64,000 bases of DNA. Origin: Klebsormidium nitens. Lineage: Eukaryota; Streptophyta; Klebsormidiophyceae; Klebsormidiales; Klebsormidiaceae. Below are positions 35,185-55,075 of this stretch, piece by piece. The stretch's first letter is position 1. Each line of letters opens with the position of its first letter. The notes under the pieces are model-generated. The model had not been told where the DNA came from. It did no database searches and worked only from the letters and a program-made list of their open reading frames with translations. The DNA is taken from assembly GCA_000708835.1 (NCBI GenBank), contig DF237411.1:1-64000 (forward strand), read 5' to 3'. Made by a program: the position numbers and the translations under genes.

Positions 35185-35823
35185 ATGGATCAGGGCAGCA
35201 AACAGAAAACCAAGCGCCCTGGAGGAACGGAGCTAGCTTCAAATGGTTCAAAAGATACGTCAGGAGCTGCAAAGAATTTACAAGCTGGGGGTAGCAGGCT
35301 GCAAGTACAGAAGAGCACCGCTAAGAAGAAAGCTGAGCGGCCTTCAGCGAGCGCAGGAGAACGCTCTGGATTGGGTGTTGGTCATGAGGGTGCTCAGAGT
35401 AGCAGGCGAGAGAACAATGAAGGGCAGGAAAGAGTGGATTTGAAGGCTGGAGCGGAGGGAGCAGCGAGGGAGCCTGAGGGTGCGGAAGAAGAGCCGGTGG
35501 CAAAGTCAGGGAAGCGGAAGGCTGGTGATGAGATTGACTCTATCTTTGGAACCGCAAAGAAGAAGGGCGCGGCCGCTGGGGACGAAAAGGGAGTTAGTAT
35601 ACCAGGTAGTAAAGTGAAGACCAGCAGTAAATCGAAGAGTAAACTAGGAGGGGGCAAAGAAAAGCAAAAACTAGGTCAGAAGCCAAAGGCTGTGAAAGTG
35701 CCGGGTGCAAGGAAAAGGACGAATGACGGGCTGACTGTCTACTCGGAAGAGGAGCTAGGCTTTGCTAAAAAGGACGCTGGTGGCACTCCTCTGTGCCCGT
35801 TCGATTGTCAATGCTGCTTCTGA
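35185..35823 (+). CDS. DUF1764 family protein, single exon
   Basis: A 212-residue basic, low-complexity protein ending in the DUF1764 signature, a small eukaryotic family (human member C6orf226). The C-terminal block reads RTNDGLTVYSEEELGFAKKD, then AGGTPLCPFDCQCCF at the very C-terminus. A second family mark, DEIDSIFGTAKKK, lies in the middle. Between them are Lys/Ser/Gly-rich linkers, likely disordered and nucleolar/nuclear in character. The start is the ATG at 35185, inside AACATGG; the frame is open further upstream only through a non-ATG codon. Molecular function is unknown for the family. It converges on the armadillo-like gene 593 bases downstream. Confidence 0.85.
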   Translation: MDQGSKQKTKRPGGTELASNGSKDTSGAAKNLQAGGSRLQVQKSTAKKKAERPSASAGERSGLGVGHEGAQSSRRENNEGQERVDLKAGAEGAAREPEGAEEEPVAKSGKRKAGDEIDSIFGTAKKKGAAAGDEKGVSIPGSKVKTSSKSKSKLGGGKEKQKLGQKPKAVKVPGARKRTNDGLTVYSEEELGFAKKDAGGTPLCPFDCQCCF

Positions 35824-36416
35824 ACGCGCCTGTTACCTGCGGAGTCCCATGTCCTGCAACAATTTCTGGCCGACAAGCAAATGGGGGGCAGCGGAACCAC
35901 TTTCAAAGAAGAAACACTACCCTCTGGATCATATGGCTTTATGCCGTGATCGGAACGATATTGAGCTGTGCATACGGTAGTATAGATTGGATCTTGTATT
36001 TGCAGTCGAGATCTGATGCCTTGTTAGTTGCATGTCGACGTGGCCGGGACGGGCTGTTCTGTACACCCGAACTGGTCCTAGGGTACGCATACCGGCTACA
36101 CTATACCACATACCGAAGTTCATTGCAAGCTTGCAGTTTGCATGCCCGGCCATGCAGACATGTGAAACGGCTATGCATCCAATGCATGATGATGATACGA
36201 CGGCAACTTTGCACGTTTATGTGTACCGATGCATCATTTTATGGGCAAGCTGTCTACGTCCAAACGGTTGGCGACTTGAAACATATGAGTACACACATCC
36301 GTGCCACCCAGACTGCCCTTGTGCATCTGCAGAGAAGCAATGGATACAGAGCTTTCTGCAAGGTGGAGTGCGCGACGATCTACCACAATAAGCTACGATC
36401 GATCAAAACTTATTTG
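35824..36416. repeat. Convergent intergenic region with CATGCATG-rich island
   Basis: A 593-base gap between the DUF1764 stop (+) and the armadillo-like stop (-). Its centre holds GTTGCATGTCG, TTTGCATGCCCGGCCATGCAG, CTATGCATCCAATGCATGATG and CCGATGCATC. No gene is supported: the 211-codon plus frame reads through the repetitive words and has no motif. Confidence 0.55.
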
Positions 36417-37885
36417 TCAGATAGCTAATTCTGTCTCGATAGAACGCTCCAGCAAGACCGATGCCTTGTCTAACAGCCCACTCTCTGTCCGAGATGCCAT
36501 GACCCGCTGCAAAGTGGTATTCAAATCTGCTTCCCGCAGTGCGGCGATTGCCTCCGGGCCTTCACAGATTTTGACAAGCGAATCGAGCACCTGTTCGAGG
36601 GTCACATCATCCACCGACTCGTTGCGAACTATCCTTGCAAGCGAAGCAACTCCCCCCAGCTCCACGACCTTGCGCCTCCGCTTCTCCGTAGTGGCGATCA
36701 TGGCGACTCGAGACGCACCGCTCCGCTGAAGGAAGGGGTCCTGCGAAACAACTTCGAAACTTATGGCAGAGACATAGTAGCGGAGCAGGTAAGTGGTGGT
36801 TAAGGAGTGGTTTCAGGAGGGATATGAATACGTGCAAGGTCGAGGTAGATGTTTCTTGCATGATCTACATGGGCAGTAATGGCACCCAAATCTCTGACAG
36901 ATAACTTTCAAAATTCAGAAACTCCGACGAAGCCAGTTCGGGCTTCTGCTGACAAGTTCGCATAAACCCAGATGCTGTGGTTAGAATGAATAAGCAGGAC
37001 TTTTGGTCCAGAAGTCCGGTTGACTCTGGGACTCTTGGCAACCATCTGACCCAGTCCAATCACAACGAGTAACAAAGAAAAGACCAGAATCTGGAAGCGA
37101 AGTACGATTGTCGATCCCATTAGCAAGGTGAACCTAAGCTACTCCTCACACAGGGTGACGCCAAAGCAGCTTGCTGCAAGTAGCCTCACCTTGCTCCGAG
37201 TCAGCGCCACCGCATGGGTTACCATACTCTCGCCCATGAGCGGGTAGATGTTCCACCCAATGTACCCCAGCACCATTATTGCCAAAACTCGCACCACTTT
37301 ACTCCCCTTTCTCTCTTCTTCACTCCCGCTAAATTGTGGCTGAGACGCCTCCCCACCGGGCCCCCCCGCCTCATGCACAGAGGTTGTTGCTCTTGCACCC
37401 CCAGATGAGAACTCTGGACTAGCGGCTGACGAGGCTAATGTCGCAGGCGCCGCTTGCGAGCGAGCTCTGGAAAGGTTCTCGGCTAACTTTGAGGAGATCG
37501 ATTGGTTAACAACCTGGTTTGGCGGTTTCCCACTTGGAAGACCCGAAGCAAGCGCGGCTTTTTGGGGTTTGGGAGTTTTGGAGGTAGTCCTAGCAGAGGT
37601 TTTGACAGAGCGGAAAAGAAAGACGGAGGAAGAGATGCTTGGAAAAGGTATGGGAGCGGGATGGGGCTGGCTGATGCTAGCTGATGCATTCTGCCCTGCG
37701 GAAGGCAGCCCCAAAACTGGCTTGGTCGCAATCTGATCCCCAAGACATGTGCTATGCTTTGTCAAAGCCACCTCCACTGTTGTAAATCTTTGGGTTAGTA
37801 TTGCGAATGCTTCACGCACGATGCTAGGAGCCGTTGCTTGCCGTGTAAAAGGTAGAAGCTTTGCTAACACGCTAGGAAGGGCCAT
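36417..37885 (-). CDS. Membrane-anchored armadillo-like protein, 2 exons
   Basis: Two phase-0 exons, 37885-37190 (232 codons) and 36740-36417, give a 339-residue protein. The N-terminus (MALPSVLAKLLPFTRQATAP) is a plausible mitochondrial or plastid targeting sequence. A long Ser/Pro/Ala-rich region follows, then one membrane segment (VVRVLAIMVLGYIGWNIYPL, ending exon 1). The C-terminal 95 residues form two to three ARM-type helical repeats (RRRKVVELGGVASLARIVRN, LEQVLDSLVKICEGPEAIAA, LRE...RVM). ARM repeats bind proteins; a tail-side organellar or ER membrane anchor is inferred. I do not recognise a named orthologue. Its ATG lies only 93 bases downstream of the RPAC2 stop on the same strand. 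Confidence 0.72.
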
Positions 37886-37978
37886 CTCTGCTCTTGTATT
37901 CCTGCTATTCCTCGGATTCTAAGAGAAGCTCAATCGATCGATCGCTGTTGCGTAAATGGCGGTATATGAAAGCCTGCT

Positions 37979-38991
37979 TCAGTCTGACTCCTCATCCACT
38001 TCAATTGGCTCCACTCCTTGCTCTGCCTTATGCTCCTCCACAGCCTTTTCAAAGGCGGCCTTCACGTGGTTGCACAGGACCGCAAGATCGCTCAGTGCGC
38101 TTTTGAAGACTGTTCTGGCAGATTCGCCTGAAACAGTGGAGCTGGCGTTAGCGTCCATATCAGTAACATCACGGCTGAGCTCAGGATACAAGACCCACTT
38201 CCTTTCAAACATTTTGAACCGCTTGGATAGAGCCCAGAAAAGAGATGACACCTCAGGGGAAGCAGATGACGACCTGCGAAATGGCAGTAGCACCACCTTT
38301 TTGAGAATCGGAGACCTGACAATATTTGAAAACCGTATATCCATAGAGAATCAGGCTACAGATCAAGCGCACAAGCTGCAAAAACTTTTGACAAGCGTGA
38401 TGAAAGCAAAGCACTGACCAGTAGTCTGCACACGGACGTTCACCCTTTGCTCTGAAGGATGGGGGACGCTGTAGCCACAAAATGCCACACGAGGGCTGCA
38501 AATAAAAGGACAGGCAGTTAGCATGTGTCACACGAAAAGTGGCACCACCCATAAGAACAAGCAGGACTTTAAATACAGGCAAAAAGTAAGTATGGGTGTC
38601 AGCAACTTAACGATGATAAAGGTCTCACGAAGCACAAAACCTTCTTTGAAAAAGAGAAAGGCTTCAGAACCGGCAGAAGCTCGCTGCGTTTGCATATGTT
38701 TCGATTCAAATCAATGACTAACATGCTTTGATAATAAGCTCCACAGCATGGTCACCAAGCCTGCTAGCAATGAGGCAAAGTGGCGATTCGAAGCACAGAG
38801 GACGAAAGGGCGATGCCGGCAGCTTGTCCAGAAAGAGAGTCGACAAGTCACTTCGGAGGCGCTCACTCCTTGTTCAGGATGTACCGCAGAGCATTGCCAA
38901 GTGTGTGATCCTCGTCCTTGAGCGAGAAGGTGATGGCAGTGTTGTCCGCTTCGCTTCCAACCTCGGTCAGGCCGGCGCCGGCGGCAGCCAT
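37979..38991 (-). CDS. RPAC2: RNA polymerase I and III subunit RPAC2 (AC19), 3 exons
   Basis: A complete 116-residue subunit shared by RNA polymerases I and III, the partner of RPAC1/AC40 and equivalent of one bacterial alpha subunit. Exons: 38991-38867, 38495-38419 and 38127-37979, with phases 2 and 1 matching exactly. Family marks in order: ITFSLKDEDHTLGNALRYIL (dimerisation motif shared with Rpb11 and alpha), DPRVAFCGYSVPHPSEQRVN, VRVQTTG, and the C-terminal helix SDLAVLCNHVKAAFEKAVEE. Length fits the family (about 115-140). The start ATG at 38989-38991 gives MAAAGAGLTEV. It probably works in the nucleolus and nucleus in rRNA, tRNA and 5S transcription. It is tightly packed against the armadillo-like gene. 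Confidence 0.93.
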
Positions 38992-41835
38992 GACGGTTTT
39001 TCCCTCAGCGGGCAACTTGCCAAATGCGCTGTGGTACCTGATGCCAATATTCCTAAAGCCTAAAGGTCAAAACGAGGCCATGCCAGCTCCAGCGCCAAGT
39101 TCGCGTAGTTACTGTTTTACTAGTGTACCGAAGGTAGAAAATTGGAAGAGAAGCCTGCTTCAAACTGGCAGTCAGAACCAATCCCAGTCTTGCAAGTTGC
39201 AGCTGGAGGTCCACGTGATACACGTGGGGCCTGGGCTGGTCGGGACAGTACACACGGACCCTGCCCCCGGGCCCACTGGGACACTAGCACAGTGACCGGT
39301 TGAAATCGATCGGGACGCCGTCCCTGGGCCAGATCGATCTTCGTCTATGGCGTCGCTTCCACAATTAAGCGTTTATAGAATGCATGATGCCCTGCGCGAC
39401 AAGCACCCAGCATGACGCACTTCGTAGTGCAGTAGAGGCAGACTTGAGAGAGGTTTGTGAAGGAGGCCGCCCTATTCTTCTCCTGTCCCGCTCAGGCGGT
39501 GCATGTGGCAATAGTAAGTCCTTACACTAGTGAATGACATGGGTTGGAGCAAGATTAACGCCACGATCCTGGTGTTAGATCATCATAGTTCCTGGGTGCT
39601 GCAAACACCTCCAGGCGAAGAGGGCTAATCGAATGATGTACGTTCAGATTGAGAGTCAACTAATGTTGAGAACGATTCGAAGCAGCATACGTCAATCGAG
39701 CTGGCAACAATCAGTCCCTAAATTAGCAGGTTAGCAAACAAGGAAGCATCTTTTCCATGACGAGATCACGAAACACGTTCCAAATATGCTGATCAAGCAT
39801 CCCCAGGACTGTTGGGTCCCGTACACATGTCACGTCGCAAAGTGTCGATGTTTCAATCAGGAAACCATGCGATGATTTCCGGTCTGCCTCCGGATTTCAC
39901 TGTGCAGCAAAACTTGAAAGGCGAAGAAGTGGTGGGGACGAGGACAACGGACTTCGCACGCTTGATTTACGTGCGTTCACGGAATTTCCAACCCGCTGGG
40001 CACTGCGCCTAAAGAACCGGTAGATTGCTCAGACTTGCATGGAGAGGGCCCCAGCTTTTCAATGTCGCCTGGAGAGATTGCAAACAACTTTTTTCTAGGC
40101 GCCTTAAAGTGTGCAATCGGCCATCGGTGCAATTGAGAATTACCAAGGGCCGTACCATCGACAACCGCTGCGTATCTGCATCCCAAAGCACCCCCACCGC
40201 CTCCCAAAAAGGCACCAGAACCTCTTCAACTTTGTGCGCAAAGTCTGGTATTGGTTCTGGGCCCGTTATTTGCTTGAGCCTGACGACGTGGGCCTTGGCA
40301 CCGAAGCGGCAAAGGGGTGCACAATCATTTGGTGTTAACATTGTGCAACGGACCGGCACAAAAAATGAGCAGACCGCTGATGCAGATTCGATGCACTTTG
40401 AGTACGCACATTTGTGGGGTTGAATGGGCACCAGACTTGACCGCACCAAGTCGATACTGATCCATGCATCAACGGTCCTCATAAGTAACTCGATCCTGTT
40501 GCAATATATTCAAAGCAGCAATTTCGTGCTGGTTCTGCACCACTGATCACCTCGTCGTTGCAAACTGAGTTGTTTCTCTCCTTCAAAAAGCACCGCTGCC
40601 CACGAGACAATGTTAAAAGCTTCCGACCAAAGCAGGCTGATAAACACACCAAAATTTGCACGCAGGTTTTGTAAACCCTTTCGAGATGAATCTGGTAACT
40701 GGATTGTGGAGGAGTCACCAAACCACCAGAATAATCTCTGCAAGATCCATTTTTATGCCGACCTTGATCTGCGTGGGCTGCTCAAACCAGCCTCATCGAT
40801 GGTGAGTTTGGGCTGAGCAAAAAAAGGTACACAGAAGTCGGTGACACACATCATCACAGCTGCCCCGAGTCTTTTTTTCAAGGTAAGATGTTGAAAGCCG
40901 CGGAGCACACTGTATGATTTCTGCTTGTCTGCTTTTGGGGCCAAACTCGCGATTACAACCATTCTGCATGATACTGAACGGTGAAAGTTAGCTTCGAAGG
41001 CCTTCCCGCTCAAATGTGGACAAAAAGCTTGCTGTGAAGCTTCGCCAAACCAGCTGACGATGTCAAAGCTGCCCAAATTAGTGATTCAACAAATTTCAAA
41101 ATATTCAAGAATAAGTGGCACGAGGAATGGCAACTTCGAAACCAGTCGACTTGGAACACCTATTCTTTCATTGGAGTGGCCCATATGCATCTCGCAGGCA
41201 CGAGATTCTCGTCCTCGAAATGCGATAAAAAGGGAGAGTCCGATGTAGTAGCTGCCATTGCAAGGCAGAACTGTACTTCGCGCTTGCAAGGTGACATAAG
41301 AGCTGTATCGAAGCCACTGATACGATAGAAGAGTCTTCGGCTCTGTCGAAGCCACAGAGCCTGAAGCCTTTCTCACATTGAACCCAAGCGCCCAGCTCAC
41401 ATTGAGACAGTCTTTTGAATGTGGGTAGCGGGCACTCATCCACCCGCTTCAATGACTGAATCTCGTGCTCGATGGATGCGAGTACTCCCCGAACCATCGA
41501 CCACAAGTGGTTGATGACACCTACGATCCATGTTGGCGACAAGCACATTGGGACGCTCTGGGTCACTCGAACAGATTGGAAGCTCCTTCCGACCTGAGTC
41601 TATCCCGCACTCATGTTGCCACTTCATAGGAAAGTCAGGGCTGCATTTTGAAGCAGGCTACCAGTGCACCGGAGCAGAGGGTTGCGACGTTCGCAGCCGC
41701 TTGGACGCTAGAAGCTCGCTCCCCACCGTTCAAAGCTCGATCGACGGCGGATCTTAATGGCACCTGACCCACAAAATCCAAGATCCGGACTCGCGGTGTT
41801 TACATACTCGAGCATCCACCCGTCGTGCATGAAAT
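38992..41835. other. Gene-poor stretch, no supported gene
   Basis: About 2.8 kb upstream of RPAC2. Open frames up to 157 codons (40009-40482, minus) have no recognisable motif and are expected by chance at this base composition. The RPAC2 promoter should be near 39.0 kb. Nothing else could be named. Confidence 0.5.
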
Positions 41836-42111
41836 GGGGCTGTAGCTCAATTGGCAGAGCGCTGGAGCAAGTCTTGGGGAAGGATCGCGCTTTGACCCGC
41901 GTGTGTAGATCGGCCGTGAGCCGCGTGTGATGATTGGCCTTTGAGCCATGTGTGATTAGGGGATTATTGGCCTTGAGCCATGTGTGGTTAGGGGGGATTA
42001 TCGGCCTTTGAGCCGCGTTTGGTGATCGGCCTTTGAGCCGCGTAGGTCTAGGTTCAGGCTTTGACCCGCTTGCTTAACCGGAGATGCGGGTTCGAAGCCC
42101 GCCAGCCCCAC
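41836..42111 (+). tRNA. tRNA-like Pol III gene with a long intron-like insert; isotype not assigned
   Basis: Both halves of a cloverleaf are present. 5' part: acceptor GGGGCTG (41836-41842), TA, D arm GCTC/AATTGGCA/GAGC, then CTGG. 3' part: CCGG, T arm GCGGG/TTCGAAG/CCCGC (42087-42103), acceptor CAGCCCC pairing 7/7 with the 5' strand, and discriminator A. The A box (TAGCTCAATTGG) and B box (GGTTCGAAGCC) are perfect, and a TTTTT run follows 6 bases after the end. Between the halves of the anticodon arm lie about 213 nt. AGCAAG (41866-41871) can pair with CTTGCT (42070-42075), extending the CTGG/CCGG helix with a 3-nt TAA bulge, as in pre-tRNA introns. No standard 7-nt anticodon loop with U33 could be built, so the isotype and the exact splice points are unknown, and decay is possible. 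Confidence 0.6.
41871..42070. repeat. 25-33 bp minisatellite inside the tRNA-like gene
   Basis: About seven degenerate units with the core GGCCTTTGAGCC(G/A)(C/T)GTGTG: centres near 41890, 41917, 41945, 41977, 42010, 42035 and 42062. Some units end in ATTAGGGG. The last unit (GGTTCAGGCTTTGACCCGC) resembles the T arm, so the array may have been seeded by the tRNA's own B-box end; that is inference. Confidence 0.7.
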
Positions 42112-42117
42112 ACAGCT

Positions 42118-42122
42118 TTTTG
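42118..42122 (+). terminator. Pol III T-run terminator of the tRNA-like gene
   Basis: TTTTT begins 7 bases after the discriminator base, the normal distance for RNA polymerase III termination. Confidence 0.55.
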
Positions 42123-42124
42123 GA

Positions 42125-43070
42125 ACCGTAAGAAAAGATGCATGTGCCCAAGCAAGGTGCTTGTTGAACGGTCGACGCTTGACAAAGAAAATGAAACACA
42201 TGCATGCCCGGGTGAAGCGCCCAGGTCCTGAAGGGGGCAAAGCCGCAGGGGGAAGATCGATTGGCTTCTCCTATCCCTGGCAGTTCATTCATGTCAGGCT
42301 GACTATATCGGTTTGTGTACTTGGTCATGTCCATGGGACGTCTAGAAATTTGGACTAAGCTTGTCAGCTCCACGGTCGCGCAGGCCTGTGAAACATGATC
42401 CAATGCTCCGATGCACCGATCGATTGGCAGCGGGCCTGCACTTCTTCATAACATCCTTCGAAACATGCATGACCACCTCAGCCGCCCATGAAAACCTTTT
42501 TGCGACAGATTGACTTGCCATTTTGACCATTGGCCGTCGATATCCTGCATGTGCCCCGCGTCGGAGTGGCGGACATTATCGTTTCTGGCCAATCGAATCC
42601 AGCATGTGGCACTGATCGTATGAATTGTGATTGCCAGTGGCATGGCAGACATATAATCTGCATTGCGACTGTGCTTCATGTGTTATATCAAAGTACTCAG
42701 CATATAATATCAGTGCGCATGCATGCAATTCCACTGCGGGGCCCTGCATCGTACGAAATTGGTTACCGTAAACAATGATATCCGACATGATCACCCGTGT
42801 TAGTATGTTAATTCTACAACCAATCATTAGGACTCGACGATCAGCAGCCTTCCATTTCAATTCACGCAGGCTAGATTTGAGTGACCTGCTTGCGGCATAC
42901 ATCATGCAGTGCATGGTCGAATACATATGGCCTCGAACTGGGTACGCGAACATGCAGATCCGCAACTCGATCGAATTGGCGCCACCCGCCTCGGATCTAT
43001 GTGCTGGCACATGATGGTCATGCATCATCATGCATGCGCATTGACAAGCAACCGTCCGTTTGCCAAGTCT
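42125..43070. repeat. CATGCATG/GCATGC-rich island at the 3' end of the ubiquitin hydrolase gene
   Basis: It includes GATGCATGTGCC, ACACATGCATGCCCGGG, GAAACATGCATGACC, CCTGCATGTGCC, GCGCATGCATGCAATTCC, CATCATGCAGTGCATGG, AACATGCAGATCC and GTCATGCATCATCATGCATGCGC. No open frame is convincing. The remaining 300 bases up to 43369 contain nothing I can name and probably hold the 3' UTR. Confidence 0.65.
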
Positions 43071-43369
43071 TCAGTGGGGACTCGAAGCGGCTGAGCTCAA
43101 CTGCATTGAAGCGCGGCCATGATGCGCCTATTACTATGTACATGCTGGGAGTTAACTTGGGTTCATCTCGTCATACTTCCACGGAAATGTTGGTCAACTG
43201 GGAGCGCTCAGCATCCGCCATGAACGCACTAGATGTGGCCGCCACGAGTGGATGTGAAGATTCACCGCTTGCGAAATTGTTCCATTGCGGACAGATCAAC
43301 AAGGTAGCATGCACTGCCTGGTTGGGGGCGGTCTCGACTCTCTTATTGCGGCATCTATACAAGCCAACC

Positions 43370-53523
<10,154 letters not shown>

Positions 53524-55075
53524 GATTGACCTTATCAGACTCCTGGAGGGGCATGCAATATATTAGAGAAATCCTCATACAAGATGTTCAACACTGACTT
53601 TACACAACATAGCATAGGAACAGATTACACCACTTCAAGGAGCGGATCCTCGAAGGGCTTCTGGCTTCGCAGGCCCCAGATGTGCACTAAAAGTCTTTAA
53701 AGGTGACATGTTCAAACAGATTGTGGAAAGGTTGGTGCTGGCATGATAGGAGACCGGCGATGCGGCTAATTTGAACTTTCTAGAATGGTCTGGCGATGGC
53801 AAAAGGAAGGCAGACAGAGATGCTGAGAGCCATTGCCAGAAGCGTACAAAGCTGGTTGGGACAGCCCCGTAAAGCGAGCCGTGATAACAGTTTTGTCAAA
53901 CACAAATTATCGTACCGGAGAGTACCACCAACGTGATAAACGACGCGACATCAAAAAAAGTTTCTGAGATTGTCACTGTCCGCTCATGCAGATCTTCATT
54001 TACTCCATTCGGCCCACAGAAGCACGTAAAAATGTACAAGAAAGATAAGAACGACCAACAGTCTATCCCTTCAATTATCTCGCGGACGCTGAAGTTGAAA
54101 AGTGGGACTGCATGGATTCATGCAACAAGCAGAAAAGTAGCTCGCAGAACCTTATTATGGATCTCTGAAACCCAGGCACCTGACTAAGGAGATCCACCCC
54201 AACCAACTGATGCCAAGGTGCTCGCTAAGGAAACGAGGTCTCACCAGAATAACCTCCCTCTTGCAGTGACAAACTGCAAGAAGTTAGCCCATACAAAGTT
54301 TGTGCTTGGAATGCAAGTTTTCCACAGACAACCTCCTCTTGGTGAGGCGATCGCAGTGGCCAGCTCTGTACTCTGAGCACTAAGCGCCTGTCACTAATGC
54401 GCTCAAAGTGTATACTCCAAATCCACCTGTGGAAAGCATACGAGTAATGGGTCTCTTGTTGTTACATACGACTTTTTGTCAACACTGATGCAGAAGCCCT
54501 GAAAACGAATGCTTTTGATGGAACTTAAAGCAGGTCAGCTCTTTCTGGCAATTCTGCGCTTCTCTTGCCGCTTGTTCCGAGCAGTTCTGGACGCCTCTGG
54601 ACCCATCCCCTGGGAACACCTGGGAAACCCTAATTTAGGGTTCCGCTCTAGAGCTCGTCTTTTATAATATTGGGTTTTGACACTCGTTCTCAAGTGCATG
54701 CCTTTCGAACGGCCTCTAAGACCGAGACAGTATTATCTAGTGTTAAGACGCTGATGCGCAAAAGTGGATAAGAACAATTTGAGCTGTCCCCCAAACCCTA
54801 ATTTTGCGCAGCAACTCGAACTGGCTTTCAACCTTCCTGCTTTGTTCTGCGGCCAAGAATCCTTGCGCCCGTTTTGGACAGCTTTTGAGCGAACGTAATA
54901 CTGATAGAATGCAAGCATCCTTCTGAAATCTGTTCAGACGCAGCACAAGAAAGCAATTCAGCTGGACGGGCAGCGTGTGCAGCTGCTTGAGCCAGGTGCA
55001 GCCCATTGTCAGACATTGACCTCCGCATCAAATGTAGTGGTGGTGCAATCCAGGTCGGTGGCAATTGGACGCAGT
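53524..55075. promoter_or_regulatory. Divergent promoter region with telo-box motifs
   Basis: This 1.55 kb lies between the ubiquitin hydrolase start (-) and the methyltransferase start (+). AAACCCTAATTTAGGGTT at 54625-54642 is an inverted pair of telo-box words (AAACCCTA), and a further AAACCCTAA occurs at 54793-54801. In land plants the telo box marks promoters of ribosomal and growth genes. No gene is supported inside the region; its open frames are short. Confidence 0.45.

Noticed and set aside
35793-36428. 211-codon plus-strand frame overlapping the DUF1764 3' end
   Set aside because: It runs through the CATGCATG-rich island, has no motif and overlaps two well-supported genes.
40009-40482. 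157-codon minus-strand frame in the gene-poor stretch
   Set aside because: No motif, no splice-consistent neighbours, and frames of this length are expected by chance in 64 kb.
54977-55075. N-terminal extension of the methyltransferase frame
   Set aside because: The extension begins at a GTG; the first in-frame ATG is at 55076 and gives a convincing transit peptide.
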